NCBI GenBank assembly: GCA_965200525.1
Contig: OZ241368.1
Location: 124,001 to 188,000 of the forward strand
Reading direction: 5' to 3'
Source: JANNPJ01 sp965200525
Lineage (GTDB): Bacteria; Actinomycetota; Actinomycetes; Actinomycetales; Kineosporiaceae
DNA: 64,000 nt
The stretch's first letter is position 1, and every line of letters starts with the position of its first letter. A program made the translations under genes and the position numbers. The notes under the pieces are model-generated. The model did not search any database. It saw only the letters and a list, made by a program, of their open reading frames with translations, and was not told where the DNA came from. Shown piece by piece: positions 34,498 to 43,819 of the stretch.

Positions 34498-35844
34498 TTA
34501 CAGGTACATGCCGGTGGAGGTGGCCTGCTCGACCTGAGGCTCCTGGGGTGCGGCGCCCCGCAGCAGGAGCGCCGCCGTCGTGGATCGCCCCGTGAGGACG
34601 AGCCAGGCGATGGCCGTGTCGGGGCAGACCCGTACGGCCCCGGCCCTGGAAGCGGTGCTGCTCAGCTGAACCGACTGGAGGTGCAATTCGGCATAGTCCA
34701 GGGTCACCTCGCCGCGAATGATCCTCGAGGTCAGGCACTGGCAAGGCGGAACCCGTCGCGCCGGCTTCGCTTTGGGCCGCGATCGAAGGAACTCGGGGTG
34801 CCGGTACAGGTACCACGACGCCGCCCGGGCGGCGACGATCGGCAGAGCGAACACCCCGGCCAGCCAGGCTGCGGTGATGAGCGCCGCCGAGGCGTTCGGA
34901 TGGGCATCGGTGTAGACCCCCGCCGTCGCCACCCCCAGTGCAAATGCCGAAGCAGCCGCCATGACCATGTGGATGACGGCGTTGACCCGCCACTCCGACG
35001 CATCCCGGCGGGCGATGCGCCGTCGGATCGAACGGTCAGCGCGGGTGCGCAGCACACTGGAGCGGCCGGCCGGGCTGCGGGAGCCACTCGGTGACACGCC
35101 CAGGTCGGCCAGGGCCGCCTCGATCTGCGGCAGAGCGCCGACCCCGTGACGACGCACGACGGCGTAGAGCAACAAGGCTGCGCCGGCCGCGTCGTGGCGA
35201 CGGCGCAGGAGTTCGGCGGTCAGCAGGACCGGTTCCGGATCGGCGCTCAGGGGCATCGCCAGGACGTCGAACGTTACCGCTTGCCGGCGCAGCAGGGTGC
35301 TCTGCTGCCGGCGGGTGCCCTCGCGGCTCGCCACCGCGGCGCTCACCCCTCGCGGCAGGGTGATCGGCGTGACGATGCTCTCCTGGTGGACCAGCCGGGT
35401 CCACAGCGGATCAGCGATGGCGTGGTCATCACGCCGCTCGGCGGCCAGCGCCGTGACGTACGAGAGCAGCCAAGGGACGTTGCCGATCTGGGAGAATTCC
35501 CGCACGGCCCCCTGCAGATACCGATAGGCCCGGTCGTCGCCGGCGCCCGCGGCCCGGCTGGCCTGGATCACACTCTCATCGCTGAGCTTGGCCGATGCGT
35601 CGAACTCGGCCGGAGTCGGCCGGACCCGGGTCGCCGGCCCCGACTCACCGAACAGTTCCAGCCGCGAACGGATCTCAGGGGCGTCGGCCCAAGTCGGGTC
35701 CAAGGCCTCGAGCAGGTCGGTCAGGGTCTGAATGGTGGTCAGCAGATCCATGTCGTCGGCAGTGCTCAGCCACTCTCGCACGGAGGGCAGGATCTCGGCG
35801 TCAGACAGCACGACGCTCAGTCCCCTGGGCCATCTCGTGCTCAT
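34498..35844 (-). CDS. Hypothetical membrane-associated protein
   Basis: I do not recognise this 448-residue protein. The first 270 residues are soluble and mostly helical. Two hydrophobic segments follow (about 295-320, VIHMVMAAASAFALGVA; 332-350, TAAWLAGVFALPIVAARAA), then a basic linker (RSRPKAKPARRVPPCQC) and a C-terminal domain of about 80 residues with TLDYAELHLQSVQL. The start ATG 35844 lacks an obvious RBS. It is convergent with the two-component system and downstream on the same strand as the GGDEF-EAL gene. Confidence 0.65.
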   Translation of the reverse strand: MSTRWPRGLSVVLSDAEILPSVREWLSTADDMDLLTTIQTLTDLLEALDPTWADAPEIRSRLELFGESGPATRVRPTPAEFDASAKLSDESVIQASRAAGAGDDRAYRYLQGAVREFSQIGNVPWLLSYVTALAAERRDDHAIADPLWTRLVHQESIVTPITLPRGVSAAVASREGTRRQQSTLLRRQAVTFDVLAMPLSADPEPVLLTAELLRRRHDAAGAALLLYAVVRRHGVGALPQIEAALADLGVSPSGSRSPAGRSSVLRTRADRSIRRRIARRDASEWRVNAVIHMVMAAASAFALGVATAGVYTDAHPNASAALITAAWLAGVFALPIVAARAASWYLYRHPEFLRSRPKAKPARRVPPCQCLTSRIIRGEVTLDYAELHLQSVQLSSTASRAGAVRVCPDTAIAWLVLTGRSTTAALLLRGAAPQEPQVEQATSTGMYL

Positions 35845-35876
35845 CGGCAGACTAGGAGCGGGACTTGAGCCGTCCG

Positions 35877-37901
35877 TCAGGTCGCGTAGCCGTTTGCCCG
35901 CGCCGCAGCTGTGTCACCCTCGCGCCCCCGGTATTCCTCACGCCATTTCTCGAAACCATTCTGCGGCAGCGGTTTGGTAAAGTGGTACCCTTGGGCGACG
36001 TCGCAGCCGAGAGCCGACAAGGCCTGAAGGGCGGTGTCGTCCTCGACGCCCTCGGCCACGATGCGCAGACCCAGGTTGTGGCCCAACTCGATGATGCTAC
36101 GCACGATGAGCGCGTTGCTGGGTTGCTCGTCCATCGTCATGACGAACGACTTGTCGATCTTCAGCTCACTCACCGGCAGGTTGGTGAGCTGACCGAGGCT
36201 GGTGTATCCGGCGCCGAAGTCATCGATGGAGATCTGGATCCCCATTCCGGACAGCTCCTGCAGCAGCTTCGCCGCCCGCACCGGGTCACTGGTGATGGCC
36301 GACTCGGTCACCTCCAGCTCCAGCAGGTGGGCCGGAACGCCGTGGACCTCCAGCAGATCGCGGATCTGGACCGGCAGTTCGTCCGTGAGCAGGTTGCGTG
36401 CGGACAGGTTGACCGAGACCTGCAGAGGGATACCGGCGTCGGCCCAGCCCCTGGCGCAGGTCAGGGCGGTCTCGAGCACGCTGAGCGTCAGCGGCCCGAT
36501 CAGGCCGGTGTGCTCGGCCATGGGGATGAACTCATCCGGGAAGACCAGGCCGAGGTTCGGGTGCTGCCAGCGCACGAGGGCCTCGACGCTGAGCAGGGCG
36601 CCGGTGGCGATGTCGATCTTCGGCTGGTAGTACAGGACCAGCTGGTCACGGTCGATGGCCCGGCGCAGATCTCCGAGCAGGGCCAGTTTCGCCGGCGAGT
36701 GTGCGTTGCCGGCAGGGTCGTAGACCAGGACGTCGCGGCCCTGCGCCTTGGCCGCGTACATCGCGATGTCGGCGTGCTGCAGCAAGGTCGAAGCGTCGCT
36801 GCCGTGCTGGCCGGACATGACGACGCCGATGCTGGCCTCGATGTCCAGTTCGACCCCTTCGACCATGAACGGCTCCTGCAGGGCCTGGGTGAGGCGAGCC
36901 GCGATCGCCAGGGCCGCGGACGTGGAGGTCGTTTGCCGCAGCAGGACGGCGAACTCGTCCCCGCCCAGGCGCGCGACGGTGTCGACCTCGCGCACGACGT
37001 TGGCCAGGCGCGGGCCGATCTGGGTCAGGAGACCGTCGCCGTAGTCGTGCCCGAGGGTGTCGTTGATCTCCTTGAACCGGTCCAGGTCGATCAGCAGCAG
37101 CCCGAGGCCCCTGCGGGTCGACTCGGGGGCCTGCAGTTCGTTCTCGATGCGCTCGCTCAGCAGGGTGCGGTTGGGCAGGCCGGTCAGCGCGTCGTGCAAC
37201 GAGTCATGCGCCGCCAGGGCTCGGACCGATTCCAGCTGGCGCCGGTGGCCCCGGGTGCTCCAGGTCAGGGCGAGGGTCAGTAGGAGGCCGGCCACGAAGA
37301 CCAGGGGGGTCAGCCGTAAATTTCTGCTCTCCAGCTCGTCCAGACGGCGAAGAGCGGCCACGGACCGCTCGTGCTGGATCTGGGCGGCCGGCTCGATGAA
37401 CGCTTCGGAGGCCTCGTACTCCTTGTTCGCAGCACGATCGCGGGCCCGGATGTCATCGACCCCGGCTGAGGTGTCCGCCGCCTGGAAGAGCTCCTGGCTG
37501 ACCAGCAGGTACCGGTCATGGGCACTCAGGGCCTGGTCGGCGGCCCGGGCCTGACGACGGTCGCCCCGCTTCACCGCGCTCAGGGACTCGGCGAACTGGA
37601 TCGACAGCTGGTCGAACTGCAGGCGGACGCTCGAGGACGGGGTCAGCGCGTAGGCGCGCAGCAGTGATTGCTGCTGGTCGGCGGCCGTCCGTGCGTGCTC
37701 GTACTCGTCCGCCAGCCGATGCGCCGAGCTTGCCTGCGAGGCCGCCGAGGCCGTGGCTCGTGCGGACCACAGAACAAAGCCGCTCACGCTTGCCATCACC
37801 AGGACCAGCCCGATACCTGCCCACCAGGTGTTGCGGCGCAAACGCGCATCCGAATCGCCGGCCCCCTGGTCTCGAGGATGCCGGCCCCCGCCAACATGCA
37901 T
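35877..37901 (-). CDS. Membrane GGDEF-EAL bifunctional c-di-GMP enzyme
   Basis: A 674-residue protein with two membrane helices (about 27-46 and 208-226) flanking an extracytoplasmic helical sensor of about 160 residues, then GGDEF (about 230-395) and EAL (about 410-655). The GGDEF motif RLGGDEF is intact with an RxxD inhibitory site (REVD) in the right place. The EAL part has SVEALVRW, VNLSARNL, ELEVTES, DDFGAGYTSL, LKIDKSF, VAEGVED and GYHF, i.e. all usual catalytic segments. Both synthesis and hydrolysis of c-di-GMP are therefore possible. ATG 37901 follows GAGGGG. Confidence 0.95.
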   Translation of the reverse strand: MHVGGGRHPRDQGAGDSDARLRRNTWWAGIGLVLVMASVSGFVLWSARATASAASQASSAHRLADEYEHARTAADQQQSLLRAYALTPSSSVRLQFDQLSIQFAESLSAVKRGDRRQARAADQALSAHDRYLLVSQELFQAADTSAGVDDIRARDRAANKEYEASEAFIEPAAQIQHERSVAALRRLDELESRNLRLTPLVFVAGLLLTLALTWSTRGHRRQLESVRALAAHDSLHDALTGLPNRTLLSERIENELQAPESTRRGLGLLLIDLDRFKEINDTLGHDYGDGLLTQIGPRLANVVREVDTVARLGGDEFAVLLRQTTSTSAALAIAARLTQALQEPFMVEGVELDIEASIGVVMSGQHGSDASTLLQHADIAMYAAKAQGRDVLVYDPAGNAHSPAKLALLGDLRRAIDRDQLVLYYQPKIDIATGALLSVEALVRWQHPNLGLVFPDEFIPMAEHTGLIGPLTLSVLETALTCARGWADAGIPLQVSVNLSARNLLTDELPVQIRDLLEVHGVPAHLLELEVTESAITSDPVRAAKLLQELSGMGIQISIDDFGAGYTSLGQLTNLPVSELKIDKSFVMTMDEQPSNALIVRSIIELGHNLGLRIVAEGVEDDTALQALSALGCDVAQGYHFTKPLPQNGFEKWREEYRGREGDTAAARANGYAT

Positions 37902-38117
37902 GAACGCCCCTCTGTCTGAGACGATGTACTGCTACTGCCTCCCGTGAGTGATCGGCTGGCCGGCGACTCCCCTGAAGCTGTCCGGCCCTTCGCGCCGCGC
38001 CGTTCATCGCGCTCGTGGTCGCGTACCTGGTCCTATTCGTCCGGTGGAGGTCATGAATGGGCGTATGTACGCAAAGGTTCACCTCCTGAATCAGGTCAAC
38101 CCCGCCGCGGCTCAGCC

Positions 38118-38729
38118 CTAGACGGAGGGGGCAGCCGACCCGGTAGCGCTCAGCACTTCGTACTTCAGGTGCAGGACGCCGGCACCCTCCACCGAGCGCA
38201 CCAGCCGCAGCCCGGAGGATTCGGGCAGATCGGCGAACAAAGGCGTGCCGCCGCCGAGCAGGGTCGGAACCAGGGTGATCACCAGTTCGTCGACGAGCCC
38301 GGCCGCCAGCAGGGCCTGCACCGACGACGCACCGTGCATCATGACGTCCCGGTCGCCGGCCGCTTCCTTGGCCAGGGCGACGGCTGAGGCGATGTCGGTG
38401 ACGTAGTGCGCAAGACCGCGCACCGCGGGCTCGCGTTCGGTGCGGGTGAGTACGAAGATCGGCACGCCGTCATGGTGATCACCGCCCCATTCGCCGGCCC
38501 ACTCGAAGGTGTGCCGTCCGGTGAGGACCGCCCCGCTGGAGAGCATCTCGTCGAAGATCTCGGCGTTTACGCCGCTGTCGGGCCGGAACGAGTCGGGACT
38601 GACGTTGCCGTCGGTGAGCCAGGCGTGCAGCGGCTCGCCGCCGACTCCCAGCCCTTGTCCCGGGCCGTCGTCCCGAGCGGCGACGAACCCGTCGAGTGAC
38701 ATGGACATGTACACGACAACCTTGCTCAT
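38118..38729 (-). CDS. Dihydrofolate-reductase-like (RibD C-terminal domain) protein
   Basis: A 203-residue protein of the RibD-C/DHFR-like family that binds NADPH and reduces unknown substrates. Family marks: VVYMSMSLDGFVA at the N-terminus, VLTGRHTFEWAG, and the nucleotide-binding segment VMMHGASSVQALLAAGLVDEL. It is not folate DHFR. ATG 38729 follows AGGAG. Two further members lie at 52504-53052 and 54529-55122. Confidence 0.88.
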   Translation of the reverse strand: MSKVVVYMSMSLDGFVAARDDGPGQGLGVGGEPLHAWLTDGNVSPDSFRPDSGVNAEIFDEMLSSGAVLTGRHTFEWAGEWGGDHHDGVPIFVLTRTEREPAVRGLAHYVTDIASAVALAKEAAGDRDVMMHGASSVQALLAAGLVDELVITLVPTLLGGGTPLFADLPESSGLRLVRSVEGAGVLHLKYEVLSATGSAAPSV

Positions 38730-38962
38730 GCGCTGCTCCTGGCTGGGGGACGGCCTTTCGTCAGTACGACGTCCAGCGACCGGAGAACTGATCGGCGACC
38801 GGATGTATTCGCTCTTCTCGGCGTGGTTCTACAGTGTGGGCCCGAGGCAGAACCAGCCAGGTCGCCGGGGAACTGCGCCGGCGACTCCACGTGAACATGC
38901 CGCATCGTGGCACATTCGCGGCCGGCCTGGCATCGCGTCGACGATGTCCCGATCCGGGGCAG

Positions 38963-39733
38963 CTACGTCGCCTGCGGGTCGGCGCCGGAGGCCGCCCGGC
39001 CACCGTCGACCGCAAGCACGACCCCGCTGACGAAGGTCGCGGCGTCCGAGAGCAGGAAGGCGACGACGTCGGCCACCTCCCGCACCCGACCCACGCGACC
39101 CAGCGGGTGCAGCTGGGCCATCTGCTCCTCGATGACGTCGGCCCGCGGCCCCTCCTGCTCCAGGTAGGCCTCGAAGCGCTCGGTGGCGATCGATCCGAGC
39201 GCGACAGCGTTGGCCCGGATCCCGGCCGGCCCGTGGTCGACGGCGACCGCGCGGGTGAGCCCTTCGACGGCGGCCTTGGCCGTGGCGTAGGGCAGGGCCC
39301 CACGCACGGCCCGCTGGGCCTGGTGGCTGGAGACGTTGACGATCGCCCCGCCGTGCCCGGCGACCAGGAACCGGCGGACGGCGGTCGCGCAGCCGACAAC
39401 GGCCGGGGCCAGGTTGGCAGTGATCAGTTCGACGATCTCGGCAGGAGCGGCGGTGTCGAGGGCGGCGTCGCGGAACACGGCGGCGTTGTTGACCCAGCCG
39501 GCCAGCGGGGCCAGGCTCTCGGCCTGGTCGGCGGCGTCCTGCGTCACCTCGGGATCAGCAGCGCTGCCGACAACCGGGCGCAGCCGGGAGCGCAGCGGGT
39601 GCGCGCTGATCCAGTCGAGCGCGGCGGCGTCCAGTTCGATGACGGCCACGCATCCGCCGTCGGCGAGCAGCCGCTCCACGATGGCGCGCCCGATGCCACG
39701 ACCACCACCGGTCACCACGTAGGAACGGGTCAT
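38963..39733 (-). CDS. Short-chain dehydrogenase/reductase
   Basis: A 256-residue SDR with the cofactor motif TGGGRGIG (9-16), an acidic residue after strand two (VIELD) favouring NAD, WVNNAAVF (NNAG motif), catalytic Ser in VNVSSHQ, and Y-x3-K in YATAKAA. The C-terminal VLAVDGG is the usual SDR ending. The substrate is unknown. ATG 39733 has AAAGGAG seven bases upstream. It is followed on the same strand, 233 bp on, by the DHFR-like gene. Confidence 0.92.
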   Translation of the reverse strand: MTRSYVVTGGGRGIGRAIVERLLADGGCVAVIELDAAALDWISAHPLRSRLRPVVGSAADPEVTQDAADQAESLAPLAGWVNNAAVFRDAALDTAAPAEIVELITANLAPAVVGCATAVRRFLVAGHGGAIVNVSSHQAQRAVRGALPYATAKAAVEGLTRAVAVDHGPAGIRANAVALGSIATERFEAYLEQEGPRADVIEEQMAQLHPLGRVGRVREVADVVAFLLSDAATFVSGVVLAVDGGRAASGADPQAT

Positions 39734-39778
39734 GGCACTCCTTTACCTGGACGGCACGACGTCACGCCGCGCCTGGCC

Positions 39779-40195
39779 CTACTGCGTGTGCGCTCCGGTT
39801 GAGCTGATCAGGCGGGCGATGGGTTCGACATCGACGACGGCGACCCGCGGAAGGACGACCGTCTCGCCCGAGACGAGCCGCAGGGCGACCGGTTCCCACG
39901 CCGTGTGGCGCCTGACCGACTGGATCTGCGATGCCGGGATCTCGCGCTGTCGCAGGCCGCGGCCCACGATGACCTTGTCGCGGGTGACCACGGTGCGGGT
40001 CCGGACACCAAGGCCGACGGAGGCCCCGCTGAGCAGGCCGGCGGCTGCCGATCCCAGCAGCCACCAGTGGTGCTCCAGAACCGCCAGGACAGTCGTCGCG
40101 GTCGTGTACACCAGGACGAAACCCGGGCAGCCATAGCGGAACCATGCACCGTGGCGGCCTTCGAAGTACAGCGTTTCATCGCTCACGGGCAGCAC
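39779..40195 (-). CDS. PH-domain-like membrane protein
   Basis: About 138 residues: two hydrophobic helices near residues 24-62 followed by a small beta-rich domain (TRTVVTRDKVIVGRGL, IPASQIQSV) that resembles bacterial PH domains. The function is unknown. The GTG at 40195 is the longest start; an in-frame GTG three codons later is equally possible. It lies directly upstream of the SDR gene on the same strand. Confidence 0.65.
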   Translation of the reverse strand: MLPVSDETLYFEGRHGAWFRYGCPGFVLVYTTATTVLAVLEHHWWLLGSAAAGLLSGASVGLGVRTRTVVTRDKVIVGRGLRQREIPASQIQSVRRHTAWEPVALRLVSGETVVLPRVAVVDVEPIARLISSTGAHTQ

Positions 40196-40378
40196 CCGAC
40201 GGTCCCCGTCGCCGACCTGCCTGAGGCGAACGCGCCTGTTGGGGAGCCCTGCACCGGCACAGCGTAACTCGGCACAACGGCGAAGAGCAGAGTGATCCCC
40301 CGGTCTGGTTCGAGCAAGCGCGCATCGGCCCTCTGTCCCTGCAAACTCCTGCGGCCGGACGGGGCTGGAGCGGATCGC

Positions 40379-40822
40379 TCAGCGCAGCGGGATGACTGTC
40401 GTGTCAGCGGCGTGCAGCGGTTCGCCGCAGTGGGAGCAGCGGACCTCGGCGATGGTCGGGTGGTCGCAGGAGCGGTGGCGGATCAGGGCGGGTGGGCCGT
40501 CCGGGGCGCTCCAGCGATCTCCCCAGGCGCTGATGACAAGCAGGACGTCGCACAACTGCCAACCCTTGTCGGTCAGGACGTAGTCGAACCGGTCGAGCCG
40601 CGCGTCGTAGGAGTGCTTGTCGACGATCTTCTCCGCGACGAGCCGGGCCAGGCGCACGGCGAGGACCTTGCGCGAGACACCGAGGTGGGTATGAAGAGGC
40701 TCGAACCTCGTGACCCCGATGAACAGGTCACGCAGGATCAGCGCCGTCCACGGCTCGCCCAGCACGGCCATGGTGCGGGCGATCGAGCAGTCGATCGTTT
40801 CGAACGAGGTCCGGGCCGGCAC
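40379..40822 (-). CDS. HxlR-family transcriptional regulator
   Basis: A 147-residue winged-helix regulator of the HxlR type: CSIARTMAVLGEPWTALILRDLF, LGVSRKVLAVRLARLV and a wing with DYVLTDKGWQL. A C-terminal CxxC pair (VRCSHCGEPL) could bind metal or sense redox state, which is not general in the family. The GTG start at 40822 follows GAGGTGAG. It is divergent from the Ddn-like gene at 40909, and a large inverted repeat fills the gap. Confidence 0.9.
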   Translation of the reverse strand: MPARTSFETIDCSIARTMAVLGEPWTALILRDLFIGVTRFEPLHTHLGVSRKVLAVRLARLVAEKIVDKHSYDARLDRFDYVLTDKGWQLCDVLLVISAWGDRWSAPDGPPALIRHRSCDHPTIAEVRCSHCGEPLHAADTTVIPLR

Positions 40823-40841
40823 GTTCTCACCTCTTCAGTAG

Positions 40842-40884
40842 CTTGAAGATACTCGCACCAGTATGGTGAGTATCTTCAAGATAC
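40842..40884. promoter_or_regulatory. HxlR operator pair
   Basis: CTTGAAGATACTC (40842-40854) and its exact inverse GAGTATCTTCAAG (40868-40880) flank a 13-base spacer. The right half also contains the 15-bp palindrome GTATCTT-C-AAGATAC (40870-40884). The gap lies between the divergent HxlR and oxidoreductase genes. Confidence 0.78.
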
Positions 40885-40908
40885 TTATCAGACCCGAGGA
40901 GAGGTCCT

Positions 40909-41340
40909 GTGTCGAGCGTTCCTTCGGATGAGGAGTTTCTGACCTACAACCAGGGGGTCATTGCCGAGTTCCGCTCCAACCGCGGCGTTGTCAGCCAGCC
41001 GCCGTTCCCGATCCTGCTTCTGAGCACCACCGGCGCGCGCACCGGACGGCGCACGACCGTGCCGCTCGGGTACGCCATCGACGGCGACGGGCGCGTGTTC
41101 GTGGTCGCCTCCAAGGCTGGCGCGCCCACGCATCCGGCGTGGTTTCACAACCTGCGGGCCAATCCGTCGGTGACCGTGGAGCTGGGCGAGGGGTCCTTCG
41201 AGGCCCGCGCTGTCATCACGGGCGGCCAGGAACGCGAGCGGCTCTTCCGGCAGATCGCCGGCGACGCCCACCCCTACGAGGGCATCACCGACCGGGTGTT
41301 TCCCGTCGTCGTACTCGAGGGCGTGCCCGCTGCGATTTGA
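40909..41340 (+). CDS. Deazaflavin (F420)-dependent nitroreductase-family protein (Ddn-like)
   Basis: A 143-residue protein of the Ddn/FDOR-A family: PILLLSTTGARTGRRTTVPLG, VFVVASKAGAPTHPAWFHNL, ANPSVTVELG and a short C-terminus. These enzymes use the actinobacterial cofactor F420 to reduce quinones or xenobiotics at the membrane face. The GTG start at 40909 is preceded by GAGGAGAGG. It is presumably regulated by the divergent HxlR protein. Confidence 0.9.
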   Translation: MSSVPSDEEFLTYNQGVIAEFRSNRGVVSQPPFPILLLSTTGARTGRRTTVPLGYAIDGDGRVFVVASKAGAPTHPAWFHNLRANPSVTVELGEGSFEARAVITGGQERERLFRQIAGDAHPYEGITDRVFPVVVLEGVPAAI

Positions 41341-41886
41341 GGGTCTGCGGGGACGATCGGACTGCGGCAGTCACCCGCAGGAGTTCGCAGGCTCGTCCTC
41401 GGTCTGACCCTGAGGTTCTGGGTCGAAGCAGCCGTGCGATTCAGCCACTGCAGGAACTGCGCCGCAGCCACCGGCCGGCGGTGCAGGTACCGCTGGCTGT
41501 CCTCCCACCCCAGCTCGGCCGGCAGACCATGGATGGCCTGATTCTCGACCCTTCGGCCACCACGCTCCGACCCAGGCGAAGGGTTATCTGCTGCAAGGCA
41601 GCCAGGGCACCAAGGGGTCGACCATGAGGCCTGTCTCGCTGATCTACCACGAGCCGGCCCGGGGCCAAGCGAGCTCGGTCTTTCCGCCGTTGCCCGGCCG
41701 GGACCGTCCATGCAACGACGGCGCGGCGCTACCGGGCCGTCGGTGAATGTCTCGTCACTCAAAACTCCCGCTTGGCAACGAACCCGCCTTCAGCGAATCC
41801 TTGTGTGGCTCAACTCGGGCTATCCGCGACCATGGCCCGGCACTTGCGAGGCCGGGCCATGGTTACGAGGCGTCAGACGGACAGGG
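41341..41886. other. Gene-poor stretch before the alcohol dehydrogenase terminator
   Basis: About 545 bases. The minus strand around 41420-41560 reads as plausible protein (GWEDSQRYLHRRPVAAAQF) but has no start, RBS or family that I can name, so it is at most decayed coding sequence. The stretch ends with the strong terminator at 41829-41863. Confidence 0.35.
41829..41863 (-). terminator. Strong hairpin terminator
   Basis: A perfect 13-bp stem (ACCATGGCCCGGC / GCCGGGCCATGGT) with a nine-base loop lies 24 bp beyond the stop of the minus-strand alcohol dehydrogenase operon. Confidence 0.8.
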
Positions 41887-43062
41887 TCAGGGGTGCAGGA
41901 TCACCTTCTCGCAGTTGTCCTGCTTCTGCTTGAAGATCTCGTAGCCGTGCGGTGCTTCCTGCAACGGAAGGCGGTGGGTGATCACCCGGGTCGGATCGAT
42001 CTCGCCTCGCTCGATTCGATCCAGCAGCGGCTTCATGTAGCGCTGAACGTGGCACTGGCCGGTCCGCAGCGTCAGAGACCGGTTCATCCAGGCCCCGGCC
42101 GGGAACTTGTCGATGAACCCGCCGTAGACGCCGATCACGGAGACGATCCCACCGCTACGACAGGCCATGATCGCCTCTCGTAGCGCGTGGGGCCGGTCGG
42201 TCTCGGAGCGCACGGCCTGCTTGATGCGGTCGTAGCCGTGCAGGAGCGCGCTGCCGTGGGTGGCTTCCATGCCGACCGCGTCGATGCACTTGTCCGGTCC
42301 CCGCCCGCCGGTCAGTTCCTTGAGGCGATCGAGCACCGGTTCCTCGTCGAAGTTGATCGTCGTGTAACCCTGCTGCGCGGCCATCTGCAGCCGGTAGGGC
42401 TCGTGATCGATGGCGATGATCTGGGCGGCGCCCAGAACCCTGGCGCTGTCCATCGCGAACTGCCCGACCGGGCCGGCCCCCCACACGGCCACGACGTCCG
42501 AGGGCTGGATGTCGGCCATGTCGGCGCCCATGTAGCCGGTGGGCAGGATGTCGGACAGGAACAGCACCTGCTCGTCGCTGAGGTCGGACTCGATCTTGAG
42601 GGGGTTCACGTCGGCGAACGGGACCCGGGCGTACTCAGCCTGGCCTCCGGCGAATCCCCCGGTCAGGTGGGAGTAGCCGAAGATTCCCGCAACGGGGTGG
42701 CCGAACATCTTCTCCGCGATGCCGGCGTTCGGGTTGGTGTTCTCGCAGCACGAGTACAGCTGCGCTGCGCAGGCGTTGCAGGCTCCGCACGCGATCGGGA
42801 ACGGGACGACGACCCGGTCACCGATACGCACCTTGGTCTGGTCGACGTCCGGGCCGACCTCGACGACCTCACCCATGAACTCATGGCCCATGATGTCCCC
42901 GTCCTGCATCGTCGGGACGTACCCGTCGAGCAGGTGCAGGTCCGATCCGCAGATCGCGGTCGAGGTGATCCGCACGATCGCGTCGCGCCGGTTGAGGATC
43001 CCCGGGTCGGGAACGTCACGGACCTCGACCTCGTTACGACCACTCCAGCAATTGGCCCTCAT
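41887..43062 (-). CDS. Zinc-dependent alcohol dehydrogenase (cassette 1)
   Basis: A 391-residue medium-chain dehydrogenase like glutathione-independent formaldehyde dehydrogenases. The catalytic zinc motif is AICGSDLH and GHEFMGEVVEVG; the structural zinc site is ACGACNACAAQLYSCC; the Rossmann motif is VAVWGAGPVGQFA with an acidic IAIDHE strand favouring NAD. ATG 43062 follows AAGGAGGTG and overlaps the upstream SRPBCC stop (ATGA). It is a clear paralogue of 44517-45692. The substrate is unknown; short aldehydes are plausible. Confidence 0.92.
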   Translation of the reverse strand: MRANCWSGRNEVEVRDVPDPGILNRRDAIVRITSTAICGSDLHLLDGYVPTMQDGDIMGHEFMGEVVEVGPDVDQTKVRIGDRVVVPFPIACGACNACAAQLYSCCENTNPNAGIAEKMFGHPVAGIFGYSHLTGGFAGGQAEYARVPFADVNPLKIESDLSDEQVLFLSDILPTGYMGADMADIQPSDVVAVWGAGPVGQFAMDSARVLGAAQIIAIDHEPYRLQMAAQQGYTTINFDEEPVLDRLKELTGGRGPDKCIDAVGMEATHGSALLHGYDRIKQAVRSETDRPHALREAIMACRSGGIVSVIGVYGGFIDKFPAGAWMNRSLTLRTGQCHVQRYMKPLLDRIERGEIDPTRVITHRLPLQEAPHGYEIFKQKQDNCEKVILHP

Positions 43063-43601
43063 GAAGGTGCCACCTCCTTGCGCTCCTCGGGGCTGAGCGG
43101 TTGTGCCGGCCGTTGAGGGAACTCCGCGCGAGCCTTCTTGCCGTAAGGCGCGCCGTCGGAGCGGACCACCTCGCCGGTCTCCAGCACCTGCTTGAGACGG
43201 CGCAGGTCGTCGTCCAACTGCTGGCTGGGCTCCTCGCCGAAGTACGTGGCGACAGCCTTGCCCAGGGCGCCACCGGGGACGTCGTAGGCCATCAGGACGT
43301 GCACCTCGGTGCTGGCACCGTCCGGGGCAGGCACGAAGAAGACCGTCCCCCGGTTCGGGACATCGGCCTGCCCCACGGAGTGCCAGCTGATCTTCTCGTC
43401 GGGAACGTCGTCGTCGGTTTCGGCGTCCCATTCAACAGTCCGGCCGAACGGGGCGGTTGCGCTCCAGTGACTGTGCCCGTCCGCGGTGGAACGGACATCG
43501 TCCAGGTGCGCCATGAACGTGGGTAGATTCTCGAACTGGTGCCAGAATGTGTAGATCTCGGATGGTGTTTTGCGGATCGTGGTCGTGGCGGTGAGGTCCA
43601 T
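43059..43601 (-). CDS. SRPBCC-family protein (cassette 1)
   Basis: A 180-residue START/SRPBCC-fold protein: an N-terminal strand (TATTTIRKTPSEIYTFWHQFENLPTF, split over residues 4-30), a hydrophobic-ligand cavity region (SHWSATAPFGRTVEWDAET) and a C-terminal helix (LRRLKQVLETGEVVRSDG). SRPBCC proteins bind lipids, polyketides or other hydrophobic compounds. ATG 43601 follows AAGGAGAT. It is translationally coupled to the alcohol dehydrogenase gene, implying that binding or modifying the same compound is part of the pathway. Confidence 0.88.
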   Translation of the reverse strand: MDLTATTTIRKTPSEIYTFWHQFENLPTFMAHLDDVRSTADGHSHWSATAPFGRTVEWDAETDDDVPDEKISWHSVGQADVPNRGTVFFVPAPDGASTEVHVLMAYDVPGGALGKAVATYFGEEPSQQLDDDLRRLKQVLETGEVVRSDGAPYGKKARAEFPQRPAQPLSPEERKEVAPS

Positions 43602-43789
43602 AAGACATCTCCTTACAACGATGGCACGGCTTTGCTTGCCGCAACTCTTCCGGTGTAGCTCGCTCGGATCGGACCGCAACTTCACGTGCGATCAAGACGA
43701 ATCAGTGACCAGCGACAGCGGTCGCCGACGCCCAATGTGACCACGTGGCCGCACATCACAGCCTGCCGTCGGCTGCGCGGCCGCCAGTT

Positions 43790-43813
43790 CACTTGTCCAC
43801 TTGTCCACTTGCC
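43790..43813. repeat. Three tandem 8-bp repeats
   Basis: CACTTGTC, CACTTGTC and CACTTGCC follow one another between the SRPBCC gene and the end of the DUF1345 gene. A short CCAG / CTGG inverted repeat follows, over the DUF1345 stop codon. Function unknown. Confidence 0.6.
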
Positions 43814-43819
43814 AGCGGA

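Noticed and set aside
43790..43813. The three 8-bp repeats considered as a CRISPR or iteron array
   Set aside because: Only three adjoining units without spacers; neither CRISPR nor an origin.
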